The notes: a model not told the origin generated them from the sequence alone. A DNA stretch of 64,000 nt from Candidatus Brocadia pituitae (GCA_017347445.1 AP021856.1:1868613-1932612); one strand, 5' to 3'; positions 1 through 8,157 are shown, counted from the first letter of the stretch. Translations and numbers: made by a program.

Positions 1-16
1 CTTAAGGATGAATGCG

Positions 17-979
17 CTATGACAGCATAATGAACTTCAAATAGGGTTCCGCGAGATGTATTCCATCGATGGGAAAGTCTAAGCCCTGCGATGAGACACC
101 AATGAGTTTGTACGGCTTTGAGGTAAAGTTTTTTATCTTTGGCAGCAATTGAAAAAATTTTGAAAAGCTCATTTTTGCCAGGTTTGTGGAAAAGATGAGG
201 ATGCCGTCTTCGCGAAGGAGATTAAGCCCCCGTCCAAGTAATTGAGGGAAATCCTTCTCTACGGTAAATACCGTTGTTTTGCTCGTAGAGAAACTGGGAG
301 GATCAATGATGATCATATCAAAGGCGCGCCCCTTTTTCTGAAATATTTTCGTCCAATCCCACACATCTCCAACGATGAACTCATGATGCTTTGCGTCCAG
401 TTGGTTCAGCAGGAAATTCTTTTTGCCCCATTCAATTGCCTTCTTCGACAAGTCTATATTGGTCGTCCTGACTGCCCCCCCAAGTCCTGCATACACTGAG
501 AAGGATGCGGTATAACAAAAGCAGTTCAACACCTCCTTGTCTTTTGCTAAGGCTTGCACCTTCTTTCTGTTGTCCCGCTGGTCTAAGAACAACCCGGTCC
601 CACCGCCTTCCGTGAATGATATATTGAATGGTATGCTGTTTTCCAGCACGACAAAATTTTCTGGAATTTTCAGGCCGGAAACCAGATGCGTTTTGATGTC
701 TTCTCCCTTTAACCGTATCTTTTCCGTGACGGTTTTGGGTGCCAGGAGTTCATTCAGGGCTTGGTAAATACTGTTCTTGCTGTGTTTTTCATACGGTGTA
801 AAATATTGCACAAGGATATTTTTATCATAGACGTCTATCGTCACCTCAGGCAAGGCATCTCCGTAAGAGTTTATCAGGCGGTAGACGTTTGTGCCGGTGA
901 GATGGAGATATTGTTTCCGTAATACCCACGCTTTATGAATGATTGAGTTATAGGATAATAGCATCTTTCTTTGGAACAA
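17..979 (-). CDS. Class I SAM-dependent RNA methyltransferase (RlmI/RlmK-like)
   Basis: Probable 23S rRNA methyltransferase that transfers a methyl group from S-adenosylmethionine to a base of large-subunit rRNA. The 320-residue protein has the FLDQRDNR element at about residues 131-138 that precedes the SAM fold in the RlmI/RlmK group, a SAM-binding strand-loop around 150-168 (NCFCYTASF), and DPPSFS at about 226-231, the catalytic-loop form typical of RNA cytosine or guanine methylases. It lacks an obvious N-terminal PUA domain, so the exact target base is not settled. It is divergent from the zinc-ribbon gene to its right, with under 100 bp between them for both promoters. Family assignment is firm; the substrate is inference. 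Confidence 0.85.
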   Translation of the reverse strand: MFQRKMLLSYNSIIHKAWVLRKQYLHLTGTNVYRLINSYGDALPEVTIDVYDKNILVQYFTPYEKHSKNSIYQALNELLAPKTVTEKIRLKGEDIKTHLVSGLKIPENFVVLENSIPFNISFTEGGGTGLFLDQRDNRKKVQALAKDKEVLNCFCYTASFSVYAGLGGAVRTTNIDLSKKAIEWGKKNFLLNQLDAKHHEFIVGDVWDWTKIFQKKGRAFDMIIIDPPSFSTSKTTVFTVEKDFPQLLGRGLNLLREDGILIFSTNLAKMSFSKFFQLLPKIKNFTSKPYKLIGVSSQGLDFPIDGIHLAEPYLKFIMLS

Positions 980-1058
980 AATAATTTTTTGTCGTGTTTG
1001 TTGTAATGTGAATTTTCCGCTGGTTTTTATTACTCATACTCGTAAGGAGGCTGAATGC

Positions 1059-1343
1059 ATGATAACGAAGAAATTTTTTGTATGCCCCCAATGTGGGAAC
1101 AATAAAGAGTTTAAAATTTTCACAAGCAATTTTCATGTTGTCAAACAATCCCCAGAGCTAGGTATCAGGACGGAGGAAAGCGGTGCTTTGCCCAGTCTAC
1201 GACAAAACGACAACTACATTGAATGCCCGCGTTGTTTTCAACGGTTTGATTATGATAGTGCTGCAACTGCGGCAAAAAAAGGTAACCAGTCAAGACAAGG
1301 TCTCCGAAAAGCCGTTGTGTCCTCCACGGTGTCTCATCCCTGA
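1059..1343 (+). CDS. Small zinc-ribbon protein
   Basis: Protein of 94 residues with two CxxC knuckles (CPQCGN near the N-terminus and CPRCFQ in the middle), which would bind one structural zinc. I placed the start at 1059 rather than the longer in-frame opening at 1008 because an AAGGAGG ribosome-binding site at 1044-1050 lies eight bases upstream. The C-terminal 25 residues are basic and serine-rich and probably disordered. No enzymatic motif is visible; a nucleic-acid or protein-binding role is a guess. The stop codon lies in the loop of a hairpin that looks like the gene's own terminator. Confidence 0.7.
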   Translation: MITKKFFVCPQCGNNKEFKIFTSNFHVVKQSPELGIRTEESGALPSLRQNDNYIECPRCFQRFDYDSAATAAKKGNQSRQGLRKAVVSSTVSHP

Positions 1344-1355
1344 GGATGGGACACC
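1328..1355 (+). terminator. Rho-independent-type hairpin at the end of the zinc-ribbon gene
   Basis: A 12-bp stem (1328-1339 with 1344-1355, one U-G pair) closes on a four-base loop, followed by a CT-rich tract with TTTT. The TGA stop codon of the zinc-ribbon gene (1341-1343) falls in the loop. It also separates this gene from the convergent CDF transporter gene. Confidence 0.6.
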
Positions 1356-1414
1356 CTCTCTTTTCTCATCGCGCAGTACATAGATTTTTCAAAAAACGAA
1401 GGTGTTCTTATTCT

Positions 1415-2266
1415 TCAGACCGGGTCTATATGGACAAATGCCTTGTGAATACTCTCAAGAGACTCTACTGCCCGTTGCACGTTTTTCCCGATGTCGTGTG
1501 CTTGTGTCAGCGTCAATGTCTGGTCTAATGAGATATGAATTTCAACATGTATATAATTTCCTACATAGTGCGCCCGGACGTCGTGAATACCCCTGATGCC
1601 TGAAACGGCCGTTGCCTTCGTTTTAATCTCTTTCATAATACTATCTTCCGGTTGCCTGCCCATAAGGTAATCAATATTTTGCACACCTATCTTGTACCCT
1701 GAATAAATGATCCAAAAACTGATAAGGGTCGCTGCAATACTATCTATCTGAGCATACCCGAAGAATCCACAACCAATTCCGACAAGGGCAGTCGACGATA
1801 TATAGACATCGTTTCTGCTGTCGATAGAGCTTGCTAGTAATGCGGGGCTGTTGATCTTACGGCTTACCTTTTTAAAATAGGAGGACATAATCAACTTCAT
1901 AACGATGGATATGAGGAGTACTATTATTGCCGGGACGCCGATGGTATGGGCATGGGTTTCCGTGAGCTTAAAAAGAGAGGTGTGCAGGATTTCAAATCCT
2001 AAAATACCGGCAAAAATTGCCACAAGTAAACCCGCTATAGGCTCTGCCCGATGGTGACCAAAGGGATGGCCCTCATCTGCCTGTTTTGACGATGCCTTTA
2101 CGGCAAAGAAGATAATCACAGAAGAGAGGATGTCGGTAAGTGAGTTGAATGCATCAGAAATAACGGCCAGGCTGTTTGACATAATGCCAGCAGTGATCTT
2201 AATTGCAAAGAGGAAGGCATTGCAAACGACCAGCATAATAGTTGCCTGACGGCCCTTATTTTCCAT
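1415..2266 (-). CDS. Cation diffusion facilitator (CDF) family metal exporter
   Basis: Inner-membrane divalent-cation/proton antiporter of 283 residues, the usual length for the family. About six hydrophobic segments are followed by a roughly 80-residue cytoplasmic domain rich in His and Asp. The first transport half-site reads N-S-L-T-D (Asn41, Asp45) rather than DxxxD, while the second reads D-S-R-N-D. This N/DxxxD pattern is reported for manganese-type CDF proteins, so Mn(II) efflux is more likely than zinc, though this is inference. The HPFGHHRAEP loop near residue 67 is also typical. It converges with the zinc-ribbon gene and has no operon partners. Confidence 0.88.
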   Translation of the reverse strand: MENKGRQATIMLVVCNAFLFAIKITAGIMSNSLAVISDAFNSLTDILSSVIIFFAVKASSKQADEGHPFGHHRAEPIAGLLVAIFAGILGFEILHTSLFKLTETHAHTIGVPAIIVLLISIVMKLIMSSYFKKVSRKINSPALLASSIDSRNDVYISSTALVGIGCGFFGYAQIDSIAATLISFWIIYSGYKIGVQNIDYLMGRQPEDSIMKEIKTKATAVSGIRGIHDVRAHYVGNYIHVEIHISLDQTLTLTQAHDIGKNVQRAVESLESIHKAFVHIDPV

Positions 2267-2397
2267 GAGTAGTAACCCTTGTTATTCTATAAAAAAGTGG
2301 CATGTCTTACACCAAAGTTGTTAATATGTACAAGATTTTGATATGAAATACAACGAAATACTTTTCTCCTTTACTCATGAATCTTTCCATTGTAAAT

Positions 2398-2547
2398 TAT
2401 AATCGTAAAAACTCCCTTCTATGGTGAAGCAAAAACGGTTACTGGTTCCTGTTCTGGTATTCATGCAAATACTACGAACATCTTAATCGATTGCGGTGTC
2501 TTTCTGCTCATGCAGACTTGGATGAACTGCCTGACTGGTTTGGTTAA
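2398..2547 (+). pseudogene. Remnant of a metallo-beta-lactamase-fold (RMMBL-type) hydrolase
   Basis: Two pieces of one family are joined out of frame. From about 2398 one frame reads GEAKTVTGSC then NILIDCGVF, matching the usual N-terminal region of MBL/RNA metallohydrolases (G-x-TVTGS followed by ILIDCG). Directly after, another frame reads LSAHADLDELPDWFG and a TAA at 2545-2547, matching the SAHAD-containing RMMBL motif near the C-terminus. Hundreds of codons, including the HxHxDH site, are missing. The family match is my reading of motifs; a similarity search with both frames would test it. Confidence 0.6.
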
Positions 2548-2560
2548 TTTAATGTTAGCA

Positions 2561-2633
2561 AATTTCAACCACCCCCCATAATCCCCCCCCGTAAACAGGG
2601 GGACAGGGGGAGGTCGTCGAAGGCCTAACTAAA
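2561..2633. repeat. Dispersed C-run/G-run repeat, copy A
   Basis: The segment beginning AATTTCAACCACCCCCC and continuing through runs of G to GTCGTCGAAGG is nearly the same as the segment at 61491-61560 (copy C). Both consist of facing C-tracts and G-tracts that could fold into a hairpin, plus a shared tail ending in GAAGG and TAA-rich sequence. A structurally similar but less alike element lies at 8299-8374. The remainder of 2548-2900 holds a short palindrome (GCGACCAG around T at 2669-2685) and no gene that I can see. Confidence 0.7.
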
Positions 2634-2703
2634 TACGCAGGAATTTCAATCTTTTTGACTTATGGAGAGCGACCAGTCTGGTCGCCCTACAATGAGAGAA
2701 ACT

Positions 2704-2735
2704 TAAAGTCGCTGCCACAGGCAACCTCATTAAAA
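2704..2735. repeat. Short dispersed repeat (copy 1 of 2)
   Basis: AAAGTCGCTGCCACAGGCA and the following CCTCATTAAA recur with few changes at 8403-8433 (GTCGCTGCCAAAGGCAGCC then TGATTTAAA). The core GCTGCC..AGGCA.C is itself a small imperfect palindrome. In both places it lies downstream of a C/G-run element. Confidence 0.55.
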
Positions 2736-2900
2736 AGATCACGATGTGTCTTTGTGATACATGGTGAAGAAAAAACTGCTGTAGAATTTGCATGAACTAT
2801 TAAGCATCGGTTACAATTCGATGTTTATGTCCCTGATATCCTGGTAGGAATTTAACTATAGGTATTTTCTGATAGAGAGGAGAAAAGGAATAAAAGACGA

Positions 2901-3557
2901 ATGCGTATCCCATTGACCAAATATGGAATAAGAGAACTGATTCTCTTTGGTGTCCCCTGTGTGGCAGGAGTAGGGTTATCACTTGTGTTCTTGCCCTGGA
3001 TTGTACCTCTGCCACTCTTTGTTTTAGCCTTTATCCTTAATTTTTTTCGTGATCCAGACAGAGATACTCCGCGAGGCGACGACCTCATTATTGCACCTGC
3101 GGATGGCACGGTGTCTCATATTGTGCAGGTCTTTGAGGATAATTACCTGCACTGTCATGCAACAAAGATCAGCATTTTTATGTCTGTGCTGAACGTGCAC
3201 GTAAACCGCGCGCCGGTACACGGGCGTGTTGAGTACGTAAAACACACGAAAGGGAAATTCCTTGATGCCAGAGATGACGAATGTTTCCGAAGCAACGAAA
3301 GTAATCTGATGGGTCTATCTCTCAGAGGAAATGATACAAAGATTGCAGTAAAACAGATTGCAGGCAGGATCGCCAGGCGCATTGTATGCGCATGCACGAT
3401 AGGTGACATTGTAAAGCAGGGGCAGCGGTTCGGCATGATCAAATTTGGTTCACGGGTGGAAGTCTTTGTTCCGGACTCGGTGCCGTTTAAGGTGATGGTC
3501 AGTGTTGGTGACAAAGTGACGGCGGGGAAAACGATACTTGGGAAGATAGGTGGATAG
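2901..3557 (+). CDS. psd: Phosphatidylserine decarboxylase, archaeal-type proenzyme
   Basis: Converts phosphatidylserine to phosphatidylethanolamine at the inner membrane. The 218-residue protein has two hydrophobic segments near the N-terminus (about residues 10-48), the NFFRDPDR element, the ADGTVSHI region, the VNRAPVHG histidine motif and a C-terminal GSRVEVFVP, where self-cleavage between Gly and Ser forms the pyruvoyl cofactor. Length and GSR rather than GST place it with the shorter family of PSD proenzymes. A purine-rich GAGAGGAGAAAAGG precedes the ATG. The next gene in the same direction is riboflavin synthase, about 160 bp away, so co-transcription is possible but not shown. Confidence 0.93.
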   Translation: MRIPLTKYGIRELILFGVPCVAGVGLSLVFLPWIVPLPLFVLAFILNFFRDPDRDTPRGDDLIIAPADGTVSHIVQVFEDNYLHCHATKISIFMSVLNVHVNRAPVHGRVEYVKHTKGKFLDARDDECFRSNESNLMGLSLRGNDTKIAVKQIAGRIARRIVCACTIGDIVKQGQRFGMIKFGSRVEVFVPDSVPFKVMVSVGDKVTAGKTILGKIGG

Positions 3558-3718
3558 GAATCTTGTATAGCGTTTCTTGAAAACAGGGGCATTTCCACGT
3601 ATGGTAGCCGCAGGTTTGAGCCTGCGTGGAATTTGTGATAAACCCTTTATGTATGTCCCTGGAATGCGCCATAAAGGGACGCGGTCACCTGATGAAATTT
3701 CTTAATATACATTTATTT

Positions 3719-4363
3719 ATGTTTACGGGCATGATTGAATCCATGGCAATCGTAAAAAACTTGTCTCTAAAGGCGGGGGGGGGAGTACTGTTTTTAGATT
3801 TTTCTGGCCTTCGCAATGACCTTGTGCTGGGAGAAAGTATTGCCATCAATGGGGCGTGCCTCACGGTGAGGGAGATTTCCGGCACAATAGCAAATTTTGA
3901 TATTTCCGGTGAAACCCTGAAAAAAACTGCATTGGGGAAATTACAACATGCTGAAAAAGTGAATATCGAACGAGCCTTAAAAATGGGGGATAGGCTGGGT
4001 GGACATTTTGTTACCGGCCATGTGGATGGTATAGGCATGGTAAAAGAAAAGAAGCAGTCTGCGGATCAGTGTACCATATCCTTTTCGATAGAAAAAAAAG
4101 TTACTGATATGATGATTGAAAAGGGATCTGTCGCCATAGACGGTATCAGCCTCACGATCGTTGACCTTGCAGATGGCCTTTTCTCCGTGGCATTGATCCC
4201 CTACACCTTAGCCGCAACGACTCTGGGATTCAGGAAGATAGGGGATCTGGTGAACATCGAGACTGATCTGATGGGGAAGTGGATTAAAAGGCATTTGGCA
4301 AATATTCAGGATAAAAAGGGTAGTATTACCCAGGAGCAATTAATAGAACAAGGGTTTTTCTAA
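3719..4363 (+). CDS. ribE: Riboflavin synthase, alpha subunit
   Basis: Catalyses dismutation of two 6,7-dimethyl-8-ribityllumazine molecules into riboflavin and a pyrimidine. Two lumazine-binding repeats are visible: the first starts with MFTGMIES and the second contains GHFVTGHVDGIG. I chose 3719 because the family nearly always starts MFTGxIE; the open frame extends upstream to 3626 but that extension has no family character. No strong ribosome-binding site precedes 3719, which is the weak point of this choice. The 214-residue length is normal. The gene is not next to other rib genes here. It is followed at once by a decayed ATPase gene. Confidence 0.92.
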   Translation: MFTGMIESMAIVKNLSLKAGGGVLFLDFSGLRNDLVLGESIAINGACLTVREISGTIANFDISGETLKKTALGKLQHAEKVNIERALKMGDRLGGHFVTGHVDGIGMVKEKKQSADQCTISFSIEKKVTDMMIEKGSVAIDGISLTIVDLADGLFSVALIPYTLAATTLGFRKIGDLVNIETDLMGKWIKRHLANIQDKKGSITQEQLIEQGFF

Positions 4364-4378
4364 ACCCATGGTACTAGA

Positions 4379-4770
4379 GAATGTGAGTATATTGATTTTA
4401 CTGACGCATCTGATGGCCAGCAGGCCACGGCTTTAATGCATGTGTTATTAAATCGGGAAGGGCCTCCACTTATAATCGATCAACCTGAAGATGATTTGGA
4501 TAACCAAATGGTTTCCGACATAGCAACTTTAATTTGGTAATCTAAGAAAAATAGACAGTTAATAGTTACCCGCTACAACGCAAACATCGTAGTTAATAGG
4601 GATCAGAGCTAGTTATCTGTAGTGATTATAAGGTTGCTGGGGATCAATCGAAAGGCGAAATTAAAAAACTTGGCGCAATTGACATCAAAGAAATTTGGAA
4701 TGAAATTACAGAGGTTATGGAAGGTGGCGAAGAGGCCTTCAAATTAAGGAAGGAAAAATACGGTTGTTGA
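4379..4770 (+). pseudogene. 3' remnant of a P-loop ATPase gene (TrlF/RloC-like SMC-type AAA)
   Basis: The frame from 4379 reads DFTDASDGQQATALM and then IIDQPEDDLDNQM, the Walker B/D-loop of SMC-like ATPases found in TrlF- and RloC-type proteins. After LIW an in-frame TAA interrupts it; the frame then continues SKKNRQLIVTRYNANIVVN, where the family has an H-loop of the form THNANIVVN, so the conserved His is changed to Arg-Tyr. A frameshift follows near 4603, and the frame from 4606 continues ELVICSDYKVAG and later GAIDIKEIWNEITEV to a stop at 4768-4770. With a stop, a lost H-loop and a frameshift, the gene is dead. Exact family is inference. Confidence 0.7.
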
Positions 4771-4937
4771 AAAGAACTTACCTTAACCACGCGAAACCCA
4801 GACGAGCTTGAACCCGCAAGATACTTAAAATCGTACAACCCCCAAAGGTCGTTTCCATTAAAAAATATACCTCCGTTTTGCCCAAAGTGAGTCAGTCACC
4901 CACCTTATCAGATAAATCTAAATGGCTATTTGGTTGC

Positions 4938-4993
4938 TATCATAACATCGTGAACTGATTTTTAATGCTCAGAAATATCATAACATCGTGAAC
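4938..4993. repeat. Left terminal repeat pair of the rve-type IS
   Basis: Two identical 18-bp copies at 4938-4955 and 4976-4993 in direct orientation, inverted relative to the pair at 6492-6535. Doubled binding sites at each end suggest that the transposase binds two sites per end. Confidence 0.85.
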
Positions 4994-5006
4994 ATAATCA
5001 GATAAA

Positions 5007-5065
5007 GGGCAGGCATGGTTAACGGAAGGAGTCCGTAGGACGACTGGAGTTAACCATGCCTGCCC
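5007..5065. other. Long perfect stem-loop inside the insertion sequence
   Basis: Seventeen bases at 5007-5023 (GGGCAGGCATGGTTAAC) are exactly complementary to 5049-5065, with a 25-base loop that itself contains GTCC-GTA-GGAC. It lies between the left terminal repeats and the 3' end of the transposase gene, so it could end transposase transcription or block read-in from outside; there is no clear T-tract on either side. Confidence 0.75.
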
Positions 5066-5148
5066 GCCAAAAAAATTAAACAATGTGTAACGAAAACAAA
5101 CTCGTACTCTCTCTACAATAATCTGTTGTGTCCCCTGAGAAATAGGTT

Positions 5149-6453
5149 TTATAAGGTTTGTCGTTTCTTTTTGTCTTTCCGTAAGGAATCGATTATATGA
5201 CCCTTTATGGGAAAAGAAAAAGTCTTGATCGTCTTACCCTCGTGTTTTACCACCAGTTTCTTGTGTTGCGTAAAAATGGTTGCAACAAGGTACTGCCCTT
5301 CAAGCTTCTTCCTGATAAAGTATTGATTACCGTTAATTTCAACTTTACCATGCGTGCCTACCTTCCTTATAAAGGAAATATTCCCTTTTGCAACGGGAAT
5401 ATCCAAACAACCCCGTGCATCCAGGTAAGGTTCGAGATTGAACCCTATGGGTATCTGTTTCAGAGACTCCCACAAAGAGTCTCTCAGTACTCCAGGAAAC
5501 CGCGTACCATGGTCTTTTTGAGTAAGTCCTCGGTGCGGTTTTTTATACTGATAGTACCTCAGAAACCGCTCATTGACTTTCTTCAATCGTGCAAGGGAGA
5601 GACACCTATGTCTTCTCAGTACCCTTTCCTGCCAAAGATCGTTAAAACTCTCAACCGTGGCATTTCTTCCCGGCTCGCCTTGTGGAATAAATACCACGTG
5701 AATACCCAAAAGCAGATGAAGGCGAATAACCTGAGAAATACTGTACGGATATCTCCCACCTCCCGTGGCAGCCATTTCATTGTCCATCTGCGATGCCTCT
5801 GGGATTCCAAGGTTTCTCCATGCCTCAAGCAGATGTTTGCACAGAGAAATCGACTGTTTGTCGGTAAACTGACTCGCCCAGACAGTACGTCCTGCAACAT
5901 CAACCGTATGAAACGTATAAAACCGGATAACCTTGTCAGTACCCCTGAGATATCTTGGCCCCACAAGATCAGTCTGGTGGAGTTCTCCCATCTTTTCAGC
6001 TTTAAAGTAAGGGTAGGGGTGTTTTTTCCCCTTTTCCTTACGTCCTTGTTTATTGCCTGTTTTCCCATATCGAGAAAGTATTCGTGCAATAGTAGGTATC
6101 GATGGAATATCCCGTATCTTCTTCTGTTCGAGTTCCCAGTGGATAACTTCCGCTCCTATCCCAGAAAAAGCAGAACGGCGTGTCTTGTGAGTCTCCAGTT
6201 CTTCCCGAAGAGAAAGTATTTTCTTTATCAATCGCCCAGATATTTTTCTCCAAATTCGTCTCGGTGCACGACTGCGATCTTTGAGACCTTTATTCCCGTA
6301 TTCTTTGTATCTTCTAAGCCATTTATGCAGCCATCCACGACTCCTTTGTACCAACTGAAGTATCTTATTGAATCCGTGCCCCTTTTTATACAACTGAATC
6401 GCTTGGTGCCGTTTCTCATATTCTCTATGATTCTCCATCGTCTCCTCCTCCAA
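5149..6453 (-). CDS. Transposase with HTH and rve integrase core (IS481-like)
   Basis: The 434-residue protein has an N-terminal helix-turn-helix (about residues 12-60, ending GLKDRSRAPRR), then a retroviral-integrase catalytic core with the acidic triad visible as HQTDLVG, QMDNEMAATGG and GRNATVESFNDLW. The C-terminal part (after about residue 330) is a small beta-rich domain with KVEINGNQYF. All three catalytic residues are present, so it may be active. The assignment to the IS481 group rests on the HTH plus rve layout; IS30- or IS3-type OrfB relatives are the alternatives. Confidence 0.85.
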   Translation of the reverse strand: MEEETMENHREYEKRHQAIQLYKKGHGFNKILQLVQRSRGWLHKWLRRYKEYGNKGLKDRSRAPRRIWRKISGRLIKKILSLREELETHKTRRSAFSGIGAEVIHWELEQKKIRDIPSIPTIARILSRYGKTGNKQGRKEKGKKHPYPYFKAEKMGELHQTDLVGPRYLRGTDKVIRFYTFHTVDVAGRTVWASQFTDKQSISLCKHLLEAWRNLGIPEASQMDNEMAATGGGRYPYSISQVIRLHLLLGIHVVFIPQGEPGRNATVESFNDLWQERVLRRHRCLSLARLKKVNERFLRYYQYKKPHRGLTQKDHGTRFPGVLRDSLWESLKQIPIGFNLEPYLDARGCLDIPVAKGNISFIRKVGTHGKVEINGNQYFIRKKLEGQYLVATIFTQHKKLVVKHEGKTIKTFSFPIKGHIIDSLRKDKKKRQTL

Positions 6454-6491
6454 AAATGTTTTTGGAGAAAGTTTAGACGATCTTCTACAAA

Positions 6492-6535
6492 GTTCACGAT
6501 GTTATGATATTTTTTAAGTTCACGATGTTATGATA
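6492..6535. repeat. Right terminal repeat pair of the rve-type IS
   Basis: Two copies of GTTCACGATGTTATGATA at 6492-6509 and 6518-6535, inverse of the left pair. The inner copy lies 39 bp upstream of the transposase start and may overlap its promoter. Confidence 0.85.
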
Positions 6536-6595
6536 TAAACCCGCTATTCTTGTAAATAAGACACCGTTAAAAATTGACTTGCTATCTTTTTGATC

Positions 6596-7174
6596 TCAGT
6601 CTCGCGAATCATATTTGAACTTTTTACCGTAAAGCGATTTATAATTAATGACTAATGATAGTCTACTTATCAATGTTACAAAATCTTCAAAACTTTGTGT
6701 TTTAAGAATTGGAAATACAATCTGCAAAATACATTTCTTCTCTTTTGCGGCAAAATGATAATCCTTATTGAAAATCTCGAATGCTTTATGATTTACTATT
6801 TTCCCTTTTAATACTCTTGTTGAAATTGTTTCGGCGTCTTCAATGTTTTTAATTCCAGTATCTATATTATCAAATAAAACTTTAAAATCCTGTATAACTG
6901 CCGGTCCCAATCCATTATTCAACAATTCTATCACTATTTTTCCCGTTGATATTGTTTCACCAGAAGGGCTCTTGTTGCTATTTCTATGTCTATAAGTAAA
7001 AGTTGTAATATGCGGTTTTACAGATAGTTTATTATGCCTCCTAATAGACCAAGCCTCATATATTGTAACAAATAAAGCACAGAGTGCTATTATTGTGCTT
7101 ACATTATGCTCAATAAAATTCCTAATATTGTTTATTATATCCACGAATTTACCTTGGGAGACTTGATATGACAA
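6596..7174 (-). CDS. Hypothetical membrane-anchored protein
   Basis: The 192-residue protein has one hydrophobic segment at about residues 22-46 (STIIALCALFVTIYEAW), then a soluble domain. I recognise no family. Its composition is markedly A/T-rich compared with the psd and ribE genes, and it lies between an insertion sequence and the aspartic-protease pair, which suggests accessory DNA. The likely topology is a single N-terminal anchor with the bulk on one side; the side cannot be read from the sequence. Confidence 0.55.
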   Translation of the reverse strand: MSYQVSQGKFVDIINNIRNFIEHNVSTIIALCALFVTIYEAWSIRRHNKLSVKPHITTFTYRHRNSNKSPSGETISTGKIVIELLNNGLGPAVIQDFKVLFDNIDTGIKNIEDAETISTRVLKGKIVNHKAFEIFNKDYHFAAKEKKCILQIVFPILKTQSFEDFVTLISRLSLVINYKSLYGKKFKYDSRD

Positions 7175-7370
7175 GTAGTTTGTGTATGCTCAAACTTAAA
7201 CAAAAAGGTTACATATTACAACTTTAATTTTCTTAGTTAATTCTCAGGCAAAATAAATACTTAAAACTAAAACGAAAGTTCTTTGTTGTAATGAATTTTT
7301 GTGACATTCATAGGCTCCTTGGTTCCCCAAACATGTTTCTTAGATCCTAGCACAAATGATCACGAAAAGC

Positions 7371-7790
7371 TTAGAGGAGCTTTATTGAAAAGGATTTGTT
7401 GGGATAGTTAATTATTAAAACAAATCGACTGAGAAAATTATTAACACCCAACAAAACAATAGGAAGATTATATACAAAATCTACAGGTGTGTCTGGAATA
7501 GTATAAAGAAGTTCTCCAGATGTGGAATGATATATTTCAAATTTAGTCGTGTGTCTGTAGACAGAGGCTTTCCCGCTACCAGTAGTAATTGTTTTGGGTA
7601 TCCCTGCATGAAGGTTGTGACCTAATTCATCGGCAATAAAGGCCGGTACTGCGCATTCATCAGCACCCGTATCTATAAGACCAAAAGTTTTATAACTTTT
7701 ATTAGTAAGAGGATTAATTATTTTTAGGGCGAGATAAGGACGATAAATACCACTTTTGAAGTCTGTAAAGGGACAGTTATTTATAGGCAT
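7371..7790 (-). CDS. Retropepsin-like clan AA aspartic protease
   Basis: Single-lobe aspartic protease of 139 residues, a size that implies a homodimer with one Asp from each chain. The catalytic motif LIDTGADECAVP is at about residues 36-47 and the flap region with GSGKASVY follows. No signal peptide is seen, so it is probably cytoplasmic. Its ATG overlaps the TAA of the upstream DUF5678 gene by one base (TAATG), implying translational coupling. Targets of these bacterial retropepsin-like proteins are mostly unknown. Confidence 0.8.
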   Translation of the reverse strand: MPINNCPFTDFKSGIYRPYLALKIINPLTNKSYKTFGLIDTGADECAVPAFIADELGHNLHAGIPKTITTGSGKASVYRHTTKFEIYHSTSGELLYTIPDTPVDFVYNLPIVLLGVNNFLSRFVLIINYPNKSFSIKLL

Positions 7791-7984
7791 TAGTAAATTT
7801 GAATTACACCCTTTTCCGGAACATAGAAAACTACCGGCTCATCAATTCCTAACTCTCTTGCTTCTCTTAACACCTTTACAGGATCACCGCCATGACATAT
7901 CACTTCTCTATCTGTAAAAGACCTCGTCGCAACATACTCTCCGCTATATTTTTCAGAATCATTTAATAAACAAATTGGTTCCAT
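7790..7984 (-). CDS. Small DUF5678-like protein coupled to the aspartic protease
   Basis: A 64-residue protein with the pattern seen in DUF5678 proteins: YSGEYVATRSF, then VICHGGDPVKVLREARELG, then VVFYVPEKGVIQIY at the C-terminus. I start it at 7984, where GGAGAGGGG lies about ten bases upstream; the frame extends to 8017 but without a better signal. The overlap with the protease gene suggests that the two act together, perhaps as substrate or inhibitor and protease, which is inference. Confidence 0.7.
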   Translation of the reverse strand: MEPICLLNDSEKYSGEYVATRSFTDREVICHGGDPVKVLREARELGIDEPVVFYVPEKGVIQIY

Positions 7985-8157
7985 TTTTAACGTATCCCCT
8001 CTCCAGAAAGTCTGCAATAAAATAAATCATGAAATATCCCATGGAGAATTAAAGAAAAATTTATAACGAAAAACTACTTATAGAAATTAGTGACACATTG
8101 GTGACGGTATTTTTGGCAATTTAAAATCGCTAAGTTATTGATAGTAAACAACTATTA

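Larger units (their letters stand above)
4938..6535. mobile_element. Insertion sequence with rve-type transposase and doubled terminal inverted repeats
   Basis: An 18-bp sequence, TATCATAACATCGTGAAC, occurs twice at the left end (4938-4955 and 4976-4993) and twice as its exact inverse at the right end (6492-6509 and 6518-6535). The spacing between copies is 38 bp on the left and 26 bp on the right. The single transposase gene lies between them on the minus strand. I could not find a convincing target-site duplication. The element is about 1.6 kb and looks intact. Confidence 0.85.

Noticed and set aside
3560-3718. Possible FMN riboswitch before riboflavin synthase
   Set aside because: The conserved RFN-element segments could not be found, and the space is short.
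5197-6507. 436-codon open frame on the plus strand, opposite the rve-type transposase
   Set aside because: It is the antisense shadow of a transposase with a full catalytic triad; its translation shows no family motif.
4379-8157. Genomic island integrated at the 3' end of tRNA-Ser(GCU)
   Set aside because: The accessory genes lie directly downstream of the tRNA, but no repeat of the tRNA 3' end was found at the far side and no integrase of the tyrosine type is present.
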